Of a stretch of 64,000 nucleotides of DNA, positions 12,545 through 23,200 are shown one piece after another (the first letter of the stretch is position 1; every line of letters starts with the position of its first letter). The stretch lies in assembly GCA_910589415.1 (NCBI GenBank), contig OU342639.1, forward strand, positions 8,564,268 through 8,628,267. The letters run 5' to 3'. This DNA is from Malachius bipustulatus. Taxonomy: Eukaryota; Arthropoda; Insecta; Coleoptera; Melyridae. Position numbers and translations under genes: made by a program. Below the pieces are notes generated by a model, which saw only the letters and a list, made by a program, of their open reading frames with translations, had not been told where the DNA came from and did no database searches.

Positions 12545-13520
12545 TTTTTATTATTGAGATAAAATATATAAAAAAAAAATAATAATAATAATAATAATTA
12601 TTATTATTATTATTATTATTTATAACTTGTAGTTTACAAAATTTTAAATAAAGGAAAATCTAACCTACCTCGAGCTCTCTGAAATTGAAAATTTCTTATA
12701 CTCTAAAAATTTTAATTAAATACAATTCCAAATCTTACAATTTCCTTCTTCTTTATAAACCTTTCTCTAGTCCTCTGCTTCTCTTCTTTTTTAACTCTTT
12801 CTCTTACCGCACTTTTCAAAAATTTTCAAACTGCTTCTCCTGACCTTCTAATTCTCTCTCTTTTCGTCTCTCGTTGCTTCTCTCCTCTTTTACAAACAAT
12901 TATCTAACTGTCTTAAACGTTTCTCTCACAGCTTCTCCAAAATTATTATCCTGGTCCTCCGACACTGTCTCTAGTTGCTCCTCTTCACCTTTACGAACAA
13001 TTATTTATTTTTATAATCTTCTCCAAAATCTCTATATTATTCTCTCATTCTCCGGCTCTTCTCAGAAACAGATTTCTCTTTCCCCTTACAAATAATTATT
13101 CCACTCTTTTAACTTTGTTTCTGACAGATCTTTTCCTCAAATTCTTGTCTAATAATTTTTCGTTCTCATTGCTGCTATAGTTTTCTTGTACTTCTCTTTA
13201 GTTCTTCCAAATAAATATTTGTTACATTTTTTAATTTTCTTTCTCACTGACGCTCTTCCAATTTTTTTTCATTCATTCTTATTATTTCCGGTTGCTATCC
13301 ACATTCTCCTCATTCACTTTTTTCTTTTTCACTTTTGATTTTTTTAAAACCATCCAAAATTTATTTTTGACATTTTTCATAATTTTTATCTATTACAAGT
13401 CATATATTTTCTCATAAATATTATTATTATTATTATTATTATTATTTCATTGTCACAATAATAAATCTAATTTAAACTCGAAATCTCTACCTTCCTACAC
13501 CTGAATCCAATTTTCTATAA
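12545..13520 (-). repeat. Dispersed repeat, inverted copy of 1400-2215
   Basis: The sequence begins with an AAT/ATT microsatellite at about 12575-12620, then 'ctaacctacctcgagctctc' and pyrimidine-rich sequence ('cttctcttc' words). All are the reverse complement of 1400-2215 in the same order, with extra diverged and duplicated pyrimidine blocks in the middle. The open frame at 12874-13095 is low-complexity and not taken as a gene. Confidence 0.6.
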
Positions 13521-13966
13521 CACTATTTCTGCGATTGATTCCAGCTTTCCTAATATGGTTAATATTATTTAATATTGTGTCTCGATAACATCTCACCGTT
13601 ATAACGGTGAGTCTTGATAATCTTAATAAGAAAATGAAAAGAATCAATGTCAAAGTTAATTGTGCCATAATTGGCTACTTTCCGCTAATCAGATAAGAAA
13701 TTTTACCATATTTTCATATAATAATAAATCAAGCATAGAGTTAAGTCATGTTAGCCACAAAAGTTAGCCCCAAAATATTTCTACTTCAACTTGCGCTGCT
13801 TTGAATTCAAACACTTCTGGGACAGTCATGGGTTGAAAAATTGTCATCTCGATGCTTACACAACTTCAGAATAGACTTCTTTTACACTCTGAGTTATTAG
13901 AAGAAGATCGGAAAGCCTTATAGGGAAATTTAAAAGGGAGAAAGAAACAAAGTGACTCAAATTGGT
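13521..13966. other. Unassigned DNA
   Basis: No gene recognised. A short palindrome 'caccgttataacggtg' lies at about 13596. Confidence 0.35.
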
Positions 13967-13967
13967 A

Positions 13968-14126
13968 AAATACATCAAACATTCTTGGGACGCCCATGGA
14001 CCCGGACAACGCGGGCTTCATTGTCCCTACATAGGACAGATCCCTCGGGACGACGTACCCGAATTACATCCACAGGGGCATCCCGGAGATTTTTTAGAGA
14101 GGTAGCAACAAACTGACTTATGGGTA
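13968..14126. repeat. Repeat sharing a 'ggtaaaatac...ggacccggacaac' block with 19459 and 20050
   Basis: The block begins 'ggtaaaatac' and includes 'attcttgggacgcc' and 'ggacccggacaacg'. A direct copy starts at 19461 and an inverted copy ends at about 20050. This one and the inverted copy also share 'aggacagatccctcgg'. It is probably the terminal repeat of a non-autonomous element that LINE-1 later entered. Confidence 0.5.
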
Positions 14127-14163
14127 TTGATATTGATATTGAGGGTGTCAGATGCGCTGCGAC

Positions 14164-17100
14164 CTATTGCAGATCTATTGTGCCCCCTCTTCTCTGCTTC
14201 TTTGGAGTATATTCCCTTAATTGAAGCAGCCTCTCCAACTCCGCTTCCCTTAGGAATTTCAGGATTTGAAGGGGATCAAGGCCGGGCAAAGCCCCCCCGT
14301 TGAGCTGGTGTTGGCCCAGAAGATCGTTTCTTTCACGTTCTAGTGCTTCGCAGTTCATCAATAGATGACGAGGCGTCTCGTTTTCTTCCCTGCAGAATCT
14401 GCAAACGCCATCTTTTTCTATACCAAGTTTCCTCAGGTGTTCATTGAGCTTGCAATGACCTGTTAGGAATCCTGTTAGCATTCTGAGACTTCCTTTGTTG
14501 AGGGTCAGGAGTTTCCTTGACCTTTCTCGGTTAAAGTTCCCGAGGAGCTCCTTGGATTGTCTCAATCCTGAGAAGTTATTCCAATGGATTTCTCTCAGTT
14601 TTTCTTCTACCTTCCGAAGTTCTGCCTTGAAGAACGTGTCTTCGAGGCTACAGAATGGTTCGGGTCCTATAAAGGGTGTCGATGCTCCTTTTCTTGCCAA
14701 TGAGTGGGCACGTTCGTTTCCCTCAATCCCATCAGTGTGTCCTGGTATCCATTTGAGGTGAATTTTGTTCTCTCTGCCAAGTTTATTGAGTTTTTGTAGG
14801 CAGTTCCATGCCATTTTTGAGCTGATGATAGGAGAGCTCAGCGTCTTTATGACTGCTTGACTGTCTGTCAGTATTGCTATTTCCCTATTTTTATAGTTTC
14901 TGTCGAGGTTTATTTGGGCGCATACTTCTATTGCGTTCGGCTTGAAGTATGCTTGGGGATGTTCCCATCGGCTCGGAGTAGTTGGTGCCTGGCCCATATA
15001 CTCCTGCCCCAGTTCCCTTGGTGGCCTTTGAGCCGTCTGTGTACCATCTTATTGTACCTTCTTTGAAAGAATGAATTGTTCCATTCTTCTTTCGTAGACA
15101 GTTCCATGATGAAGTTTCTCTTGAAACTGAATTTCTTGACAGTTTTGTCTTTTGGCATTATCAGGAGGTTTTTACAGATGTTCAGGGGTTGATTCCCCTC
15201 AGTCCGTAGTCCCCCCTGATCCCCATTCTTGACATTCTGAGTTGAGCCTCTGCGGCACTTCTCTCAATCACTAAGTGCAGTGGTGTGAGATCTAGAATTA
15301 CTTCCAACGCTGCTGTTGGGCATGTTCTCATTGCTCCTGTGATGCAGAGGCATGCAAGTCTCTGGATCATTTCGAGTGTTTTCCTCGCTGTTATTAGCTT
15401 GGTCCTCTTGTACCAGACGACCGCTCCGTATGTGATGATGGGTCTCACTAACATGGTGAGCCATCCAGCGTAAAATGGATGGGTTGCAACCCCATGCATT
15501 CCCCGCCATTCTCCTGCACACCATGAGTACAGATGTGGCCTTACTTATTGTTGCACTCAAGTGCTTGTTCCACATTAGCTTCTTATCCAGTGTTATTCCC
15601 AGATATTTTACTTCTTCCTTCCATTCTAACTCGACTCCATTTAAGTCGATGGTTTTGAGGTTTGGAAGCTTGTTTTTTCTTGTGAATGGTATCAGTGTAG
15701 TTTTTATAGGATTGATGTTGAGTCCTATTTCCTGGCACCAGTTCAAGGTTATCTTTAACCCCCTCTGTACTATGTCGCAGAGTGTTCCTTCAAATTTTCC
15801 TCTGGCCATGATGACGATGTCATCGGCATACCCGATGCAGGTAATGCCGTTCTCGGTGAGTAACCCGAGGAGCTCGTCTACTACCAGACTCCATAGGAGG
15901 GGGGATAACACCCCTCCTTGTGGGCATCCTTTTGTTGTTTTCACCTGGATGGTGTCATCGCCCACTTTGGTTCAATTATTCTTGTGGACAGCATTTGTTG
16001 AATCCAATGGGATGTTGTGCTGTTTATGCCTTTTTTAGTTAGAGCTTTCTTGAGAGCATCGCAAGAGGTGTTGTCGAATGCTCCTTCTATGTCCAGAAAG
16101 GCGCAAATGGCCGTTTCCTTGTACTCCAGAGTGTCCTGAATCTTTTCTGTCAGCTCATACAGGGCGGTCTCTGTCGATCTGCCCGCTCTGTATGCATGCT
16201 GGCTTGGGTGTAGTGGTCCCCTGTTCAGTGTTTCCGTTCTGATGTGATTATCAATGATTTTCTCCATCGTCTTTAGTAAGAAGGAGGTAAGACAGATGGG
16301 TCTAAATGACTTCGGGAGAGAGGTGTCCTTTTTTCCTGCCTTAGGAATAAAGATAACTTGCGCCTTCCTCCAGGCTTGTGGTATATATCCCATAGCCAGG
16401 CTGCTTCTGAATATTCTTACCAGGTGTGGCATGAGATCCTCCAGTCCTCTTTGCAGAAGAGCCGGGAATATGCCATCCACCCCGGGTGATTTGAATGGTT
16501 GAAAGGTGCCAATTGCCCATTTCAGTTTTTCGGAGGTGCAGATGGTTTTCGCGACCTCCCAATCTTCTTTCGTGGGTTTACCAGATTCGAACGAATCCTC
16601 GTTTCCTACTTTCAGTGCACTGCCTGGAAAGTGAGTTTTTAGCAGAAGTAGAGCTCTTTGCTCTTCGTTTTCTGTGTAGTTCCCATCAGGTTTTCTGAGC
16701 GACATTGTTCCTTGAGCAATGCCTTTCGCTAAAGCTTTATGAAGTCTGGATGCTTCAGGTGTTGAGGTGATATCCCTGCAGAAGTCCCTGAAGCTCTTCC
16801 TTTTAGCTTTCCTGATTTCCTTATTGTAGGTTGTCAGTTCCGCCGTATAGCCCTGCCAGTCTCCATCGCGCTTGCCTTTATTGAAAAGCCTTCGAACTTC
16901 TGCCCGGAGCTTGGATAGGTGTTCGTTCCACCAAAATTTCAGCGCTCCGATGAGAGATTCTAATGTTGCTTCTAATTCTAGATGGTTTTTGACTCTAGAA
17001 TTTGTTTGTTTTATATTTTCTCTTAGGCTGGTGTGAAATGTGTCCCAGTCGGTGTTTCTTGGATTTCTAATGAGGGTGTTCTCTTGCCAGAGTCCCCTCA

Positions 17101-17782
17101 TGTTGAATTCTATTATTCTGTGATCAGAGAGTGAGGGTTCGTTAGATACCCTCCAGTCTCTGATCAGTTGACATATGCTCGGACTACAGATCGTTATGTC
17201 TATTACGTCTTGACTCCTTTTAGTTACAAAAGTGGGTGTGTTCCCCACATTCAGCACATCTAAATTGGATTCAAGTAAAAATTCAAGTAGTTGCTCACCT
17301 CTTTTGTTGGTATACTTGCTGCCCCAGCTGATGTTGTGTGCGTTGGCATCACTGCCGAGTAGGAGCGGTAGCCCATGCCCGTTGCAGTACTCGACTAGTT
17401 TCTGGACTTCCATAGGAGGTGCTGATGTTTTCTCATGGAAGTACCCTGATGCTACTATGATGCTACCGTGTGTGCCTCCGGTGATGTTGACCCGGATTGG
17501 CACAAGGTCCCGTGTCATGAATTCTGAAAGACATACATATTTAATGTTGTTTCTTATCAGGATGCAGGCTCTTGGGGTATCACTTCTGATATCCGAAATT
17601 GTCTTGCAATCCTTTCGTGGTAGGCCCCTTACCTGCCCCTTGTATGTCCAAGGTTCTTATATAAGCACAACGCCCAGGCATGACCTGTCAAACGCCCGAG
17701 CTATGACGGCTGATGCCCCCCTAGCATGATGGGCGTTGAACTGGGCCATGCTGGTGCCATATGCTGTGCTTATACTGGTCAT
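14164..17782 (-). pseudogene. LINE-1 ORF2 (endonuclease, reverse transcriptase, RNase H), disrupted
   Basis: ORF2 starts at the ATG of the ATGA overlap (17782). The first 41 codons read MTSISTAYGTSMAQFNAHH onward; then a TAA at 17659-17657 replaces the residue before EPWTYKGQVRGL, where the family has Q. The frame then runs open to 15941: endonuclease (LLLGSDANAHNISWGS, LSDHRIIEF), then RT with SPGVDGIFPALLQRG and AFLDIEGAFDN. A frame change near 15941-15965 leads to GCPQGGVLSPLLW and the catalytic GYADDIVI. Two more shifts follow (about 15499 and 15160). The last frame (14997-14164) has RNase H motifs (AILTDSQA, WIPGHTDGIEGNERA) and the terminal zinc knuckle CRFCREENETPRHLLMNC. Confidence 0.87.
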
Positions 17783-18957
17783 TGGTCTTCTTGCGTTGGG
17801 GTGCTTGCCCCCTGTATGAGCATAGGCTCTTCTGAATCCTCGGTGACATTACCTTGATCGGTGACGATGATTGGATCTGAGGGAGGGGTTGCCTCCTTAT
17901 TCGTCACATCAATGGCTTCCTTTTCTTTCTTCTGTAGGCCGCGGATTTTCCCGAACCTATAGAAGATAGCGTGTCCATTTTTCTTGATTGCTTCCCGGGA
18001 GTCATTGTCAATGCCAATGTTCATTACTTTCCCGGTGTCCTCTTCTTTGCTGCTGAGGATTTTCCACAAGTGGGTGCGAAGCTCCATATTTTGTGCCTCG
18101 ACTAAGCTCAGCAGCTTCTTAGGATCTTGTCCTTGGCTTCTTGTAAAGAAGACAGTGATGTTGTGTGCTCTTGGGATGTCTTCTCCCAGGCACGCCATCA
18201 GCTGTTCTCCTTTCCACGTACTGAGTTTAGGAGTCTGCTCCTTAACCCACTCTGCCGTTTCTGGTGTGATGCAGTCCACCAGTAGCATACTTGGTCGGAA
18301 GTGGATTCCTCCGAACTGGAGCTTGCATGCTGCTCCCAGCGACATCTCCTCTACAATTGCTTCCTCCAGAGTGGTAAGCTCCTCTGTTGTCAGCGTTTTT
18401 TCTGGATAGCTTGTTGGGAGTATGACTATCCTTATAGCTTTGACGGCATTCGCGTAGCTGGTGCTTGGCCCTGCTGACGTTGATGCTGTAACGGTGTGGA
18501 ATCCCACCACTGTCTTAGCTCTTTTTACTTTGTGCCCTAGAGGAGGGGTGATTTCAATGGCGTCCCTCTTCTTTGGCTGCGAAGTAGCTTCGGATTTCTC
18601 TTCAGCTTTTCTTCCGATGGCCTTATCCCTGGCTTCATCAGGTGACATGCCCTGTTGAAGATAGCGCAGGTACCATCGTACTTTCGCCCCACTTAGACCC
18701 CTTCTTCTGGGGTCGTCAATGCCTCCTGGTTGGCCCGGGAGTGGGAGGGGTAGCTTACCAGGTTTCCTAGGATTCCTGGTTTCTGGTCCAGATGTTGTCT
18801 CCGGTTTCTTTTCTTCTTGCGTTCGAGGTGGTCTCGAGCTCAAGGATTGTTTAGATTGCCGACTGTCATGACGGATGACAAGCCACGCTCGGTCAGCAGT
18901 CTGTTTTGCGGTGATGTCTTTTTTATTTCTTACCATGGTTGATCCCACGAGTAGCAA
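17779..18957 (-). CDS. LINE-1 ORF1 protein (DUF4780-like)
   Basis: 392 residues, uninterrupted. The N-terminal third is basic and low-complexity, with nuclear-signal-like KKRDAIE and KVKRAK. Residues 95-120 hold SGAKVRWYLRYLQQG followed by MSPDEARDKA, a motif seen in this ORF1 family. Residues 175-340 fit the DUF4780 fold as I know it: TLTTEELTTLEEAI, then a W-containing turn (AEWVKEQ...WKGEQL) and VMNIGIDNDSREAI. ORF1 proteins of this class bind RNA and chaperone the element's RNP. The start could also be the second Met (18936). Its TGA overlaps the ORF2 ATG in the tetranucleotide ATGA at 17782-17779. Confidence 0.85.
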   Translation of the reverse strand: MLLVGSTMVRNKKDITAKQTADRAWLVIRHDSRQSKQSLSSRPPRTQEEKKPETTSGPETRNPRKPGKLPLPLPGQPGGIDDPRRRGLSGAKVRWYLRYLQQGMSPDEARDKAIGRKAEEKSEATSQPKKRDAIEITPPLGHKVKRAKTVVGFHTVTASTSAGPSTSYANAVKAIRIVILPTSYPEKTLTTEELTTLEEAIVEEMSLGAACKLQFGGIHFRPSMLLVDCITPETAEWVKEQTPKLSTWKGEQLMACLGEDIPRAHNITVFFTRSQGQDPKKLLSLVEAQNMELRTHLWKILSSKEEDTGKVMNIGIDNDSREAIKKNGHAIFYRFGKIRGLQKKEKEAIDVTNKEATPPSDPIIVTDQGNVTEDSEEPMLIQGASTPTQEDQ

Positions 18958-19452
18958 GGGAAGGGTGTTCCACCTATGCAGAGCCCCGCATGCAAAGGTG
19001 AGGGGATTGATACAGTGGGGTGCCCCTGGTGCCCCAAGGTTGAATCCAGTAGGGGCTGGTCATCTATCCAGTCACGCATCCCATCAGCCTGGACATCCCC
19101 CTTAGGATTTAGGTTTCTTAGTGAGGTTGTCTCCTCTTGGTTCAGGCGATTAAGCCCAGACCCCCTCTTTTCTCTGTCCGCGAGACGTGTCCACGACAAA
19201 AGATGATACGGTATATCAGATAGTCCACAGTCGGACATCTCTGGCGCCGTTACCCCTAGTGCAGACCTTTAGTCACGACACGACAACTAGGTTAGGGGAG
19301 GTGGTCCGCGGCAGGGCTTTAAGCTGCCAGTCTAGAATTTTACCTCCGACGAGCTCTATTATCACTGCTAACCTTACTCACTTCCGCTCATTGTAAGGCC
19401 TTCCTCCTATCCGCCACCTGGGGACGCGCCCGATGGTTACTCAACCGTACGG
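18958..19452 (-). promoter_or_regulatory. 5' UTR (internal promoter region) of LINE-1
   Basis: About 495 GC-richer bases lie between the target duplication and the first ORF1 ATG. LINEs of this type carry their promoter here. Open frames in it (18930-19238 and others) show no domain and are not called. Confidence 0.5.
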
Positions 19453-20050
19453 GACTTATGGGTAAAATACAAAAAAATATTCTTGGGATGCCTGTGGACC
19501 CGGACAACGGGCTTTTTTTAATTCAAACTCCTATAGAAGAGTTCTACATATACATGCAGAAAACAATAATCTCGCACCCACATGATTTGAGAAAGACACA
19601 TGCTTGTTTTGTGGCGAACGAGAAAATGTCACAATCTTGAAATGAGTATGATGTTTGCCAGAGGTGCATGGATTCATTCTTGATGTGTTAGTCTAAAAAC
19701 AAGACAGCCTGAATTGGAGAATAAGACACACTACAATATTAACGATTAAAATATTCCAATAATTCAACATTTTTTTATTTTCAGTCTTTCGCTATTCCTG
19801 TGCTAAATCATGTAGGTACTACTTTAGACTCTCTTCTAGCCCAGCAAATAATCATTAATATTAACTATCACACCGTATTATGATGTGAAATTGAAATCTA
19901 CGACAATTTCATCCACCATTTTTGGAGATTAATCTGTCGCTGTAATTGGGATAAGTATTCCGAGGGATCTGTCCTATGCACTCGTGACGATAAGGTCCGT
20001 TGTCCGGGTACTTATAGGCGTCTCAAGAATTTTTTTTGTATTTTACCCAT
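19453..20050. repeat. Short element with inverted ends 'gggtaaaatacaaaaaa'
   Basis: The left end 'gggtaaaatacaaaaaaata' plus 'ttcttgggatgcctgtggac' is mirrored at 19995-20050. The interior has no coding character. It ends about 6 bp before the duplicated exon segment of the RBM gene begins, so it may mark the breakpoint of that duplication. Confidence 0.5.
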
Positions 20051-20099
20051 ATAAGTCAGTTAAGAGCAGGTGGAGTTGATTTGGTTTTGTCTTTTACAG

Positions 20100-20278
20100 G
20101 GAGTATTAATGCTGCAAGACCAATATCGGACTATTATGGAAAACAATATACCCAAGAATTTATCTTCAGGTTCAGAAAAACCAAGAACCAGAAGGGCTTC
20201 TAGATGGGATAGAATAACTTCAGAGGATAGAAAGATGCGTGACAGAGAGAGGTCATATGATGAGAGGGACAGTGACAG
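20100..20278 (+). CDS. RBM gene, exon with partial copy of the zinc-finger exon fused to an R/D/E-rich segment
   Basis: After the acceptor 'gtcttttacag' the phase-0 frame begins GVLMLQDQYRTIMENN, nearly identical to the exon at 21101. From about codon 34 it changes to SRWDRITSEDRKMRDRERS, the charged N-terminal type expected of RBM5. The donor is AG|GTATGA. Both the acceptor and the first 30 codons are a copy of 21063-21206. The true ancestral exon probably starts within this exon; whether the copied acceptor is used cannot be told from sequence. Confidence 0.6.
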
Positions 20279-23200
20279 GTATGAATACGACGAGGGAATA
20301 CTGATTGTGTAAATCGACTTTGGCCTATAACTCATCTAAATTGATTGTGTTGTTTTAAATATGTTTAACAGTGAACGAAGTCCAAATGGAGGAATTATTG
20401 ATGCTAGCGATTCAGAAATTGATCGCTATAAAAGTCAGCCTCCAAATAATACAATCATGATCAGAGGATTAGCGCCACATATATCAGAATTCGATGTAAG
20501 TGATTATATAATTACATATTACGAGTGCCTGAATGCTAAATCGTCAATTTTCAGATTCGCCACGAAATTATCCAATGCGGTCTTAGGCCCAAAGACATCA
20601 GACTCGCCCATAAGAAGCAAACAGGTAAAGTAGTAATCCAGGGGGTAACTATAAGTAGCTAACAGTTGTCCTAAGGCAGTGTTTGTCATTAAATTGCAAC
20701 CCCGTATGGTTAGGGTAATACCAATCCTCTCTATTGTGCTGTTTATAGGTGCTTCACGTGGTTACGCCTTTGTCGAGTTTTCTACAATTCGTGAGGCCAC
20801 TCGATGGATGAACATCAAACAGGTAAATTTAATTTAACGAAGACTCTTAAAAGTATCCACCCACTGATAACTGATAAGTATGAATTTTTATATACGTAAA
20901 TATCTATTATATTATTATTCAATTTGGCCATTTTCCCAGTAGGTAAAAAAAAATCACATTGAGTTTAAATACAGCTATACTCTGTTTATTTGATACATGG
21001 AATCTAAACACTATAAGTTCTTCCTGCCACTTAAAGGTCTCTTTGAAGAGGGTTCTGTTCGAAAGAGCGGCTAAAGTTGATTTGGTTTTGTCTTTTACAG
21101 GGAGTATTGATGCTGCAAGACCAGTATCGAGGTATCATGCAGTACAGTATACCCAAGGACATATCTTCAGGTTCAGAAAAACCAATAACACACAAGGCTT
21201 CAGCTGATTGGTTCTGTAAAAAGGTATGGTGTATTATACAGCTGACATGAACCGGAATTCCTTGTATACTCTATTGTTTTCTGTTCTAGTGTGGAGCTCA
21301 AAATTTCAAACGTAGGGACACTTGCTTCAAATGTGATAAAGATGGTGGAAGCGGAAGCGATGGCGTTTGTTATTACCCTACAAAAAGTAAGTCAGTTTAT
21401 ATACCTACAGGAAAAAAGCCATTTAAAGTCTTGGACTTGCTTGAAAAAAAAAATTAATCTAACGTGTGAGGCTGTTGGTAGATTAGATTACTGATATTGC
21501 ATTATTTCAGCAATCATGATGAGAAATTTAGATGCACTCACAACAGAAGATTCGGTAATGGCCGTTTTGAATACAGTAATACCTGAACTTATGAAAACTA
21601 TATCTGCTGTTTGTATCAGAGATCTTACTTCAATGACTAGAAGGATTTTCTATCTGGGTACTGAGAGCATTGTGGATGTCATTGCAATATATGATGCACT
21701 CAGAAATTTACAATCTCCTTTGAACATTGATGGTAAAGAGGGTAAGTATTTTCTGTTTTTTTTTTGTTTTTTTTTTATACAAGCGCCGCATCGACAGCGA
21801 GAGTCATTAGCGGCTTGTTCAGTAGTTTTACAGTATATTACTATTGTATAACATTATTTATTATCGACACTATGTATATTATCATAATATGAATAACTAT
21901 ATTTTTGAAAGTTTCTATTGTATGATGATGCTAGATTTCTTGTGTCAGCTCTGCTTCTCTTATAAAGTTTAAAGTACCGGATACCTTCTCGCTGGATTCA
22001 TTCCCAAGGCTTCATTGATTGTCGCTGCTATATCATGTTTTGCTCTCAAGTCCTTGTACTTCTCACATTCCATTATGATGTGGTTTACTGTTATCGGTGT
22101 ATTGCAGGTTGTACAGATGGGCGCTCTTTCTTTTTTCATTAGGTATTGATGGGTAAGTTTGGTGTGTCCCAGTCGTAATCTATTTATAATGACTTGTAGG
22201 TTCTTTTTCGGTGGTGTCGGGAGGCGGTAACAGATAGATGGCATGATAGTTCCTAAATGTGTTGTTTTTCTTTGCCATTCTGTATTCCATGCCTGCTTGA
22301 ATGATTGTTTCAGCCCTATTTTGTAATCTGTCGGAATATATGTTGATTCTTCTATGTTTATGGGTTGAGTATTGGATGCTTCCTTGGCGGCGGTGTCGGC
22401 TTCATCGTTACCCTGGATTCCCACGTGTGAAGGAACGTAGATAAAAGATATTGTTGTGTTTTGTTTTTCGGTCATCTGTTGTTGGATTTTCCTGACTAGT
22501 GGGTGTTTTGGGTATAACCGCGTCATTGACACTAGGGAACTTAATGAATCTGTGCATATAAGGCAATTTGTTTGAGGTTGTTTTTGGGCTGTCCGTATGG
22601 CTTGAAGGATTGCAAATAATTCACAAGTAAACACGCTGTACATTGAGGGAAGTCCGTATCTTAAGGTCTCGTTTGGCGTGACTACTGCTGCCCCGTTTCC
22701 GAATGTCGTCTTAGATGCATCAGTGTAAAACCGCTTATGGTTTGGGTAGCTGGTATTGATTATTTGTTTAAAGTTGTTTACTATGACTTTTGGGTGGGTA
22801 TCCGTTTTGTGGAATGCACTGAGTTTGGTGTTAATATCTGGTATCGAGGCTTTCCATGGGTAATATAGACTTTGTTCTGAGAAATTTGCTATAGGTCGTG
22901 AGAGATGGTATTCCGAGAAGATTTGGTCGATTCTAGCATACAGTGGGATCTTTGAGAAATGTAGGTTTTGGCAGAGGTTACGGAATCTATCAGTGTTTAT
23001 GAGGCTATAGTTTGGATGATGTGGATTAGACAGGATATTTGCGAAGTAGGTTGTCGTGATTTGCTTTCTTCGGAAGGTAAGTGGCATCTCTTGGCACAAG
23101 CACTTCTGTAAGCTCGCCACTGGACTTGTTCGATATGCTCCCGTAGCTATTCTTAAGGCCGTGTTCTGGATTGATTCTATGGTTCTGAGTGTTGTGTTGC

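Larger units (their letters stand above)
14127..19452 (-). mobile_element. Full-length non-LTR retrotransposon, LINE-1 (DUF4780-type ORF1; APE endonuclease, RT, RNase H)
   Basis: A 5.3-kb minus-strand element is flanked by an exact 12-bp direct repeat, GACTTATGGGTA, at 14115-14126 and 19453-19464, which fixes both ends. It carries a 5' UTR (18958-19452), ORF1 (18957-17779), ORF2 (17782 to 14164 in several frames) and a short ATATCA simple-repeat tail at the 3' end. The domain order places it in the I/Loa/Jockey group that carries RNase H. ORF2 has an internal stop and several frameshifts, so this copy cannot make the full protein. Confidence 0.88.

Noticed and set aside
15475..16038. 187-codon plus-strand frame across LINE-1
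   Set aside because: It is antisense to the reverse transcriptase domain of LINE-1 ORF2.
17984..18409. 141-codon plus-strand frame
   Set aside because: Antisense shadow of LINE-1 ORF1.
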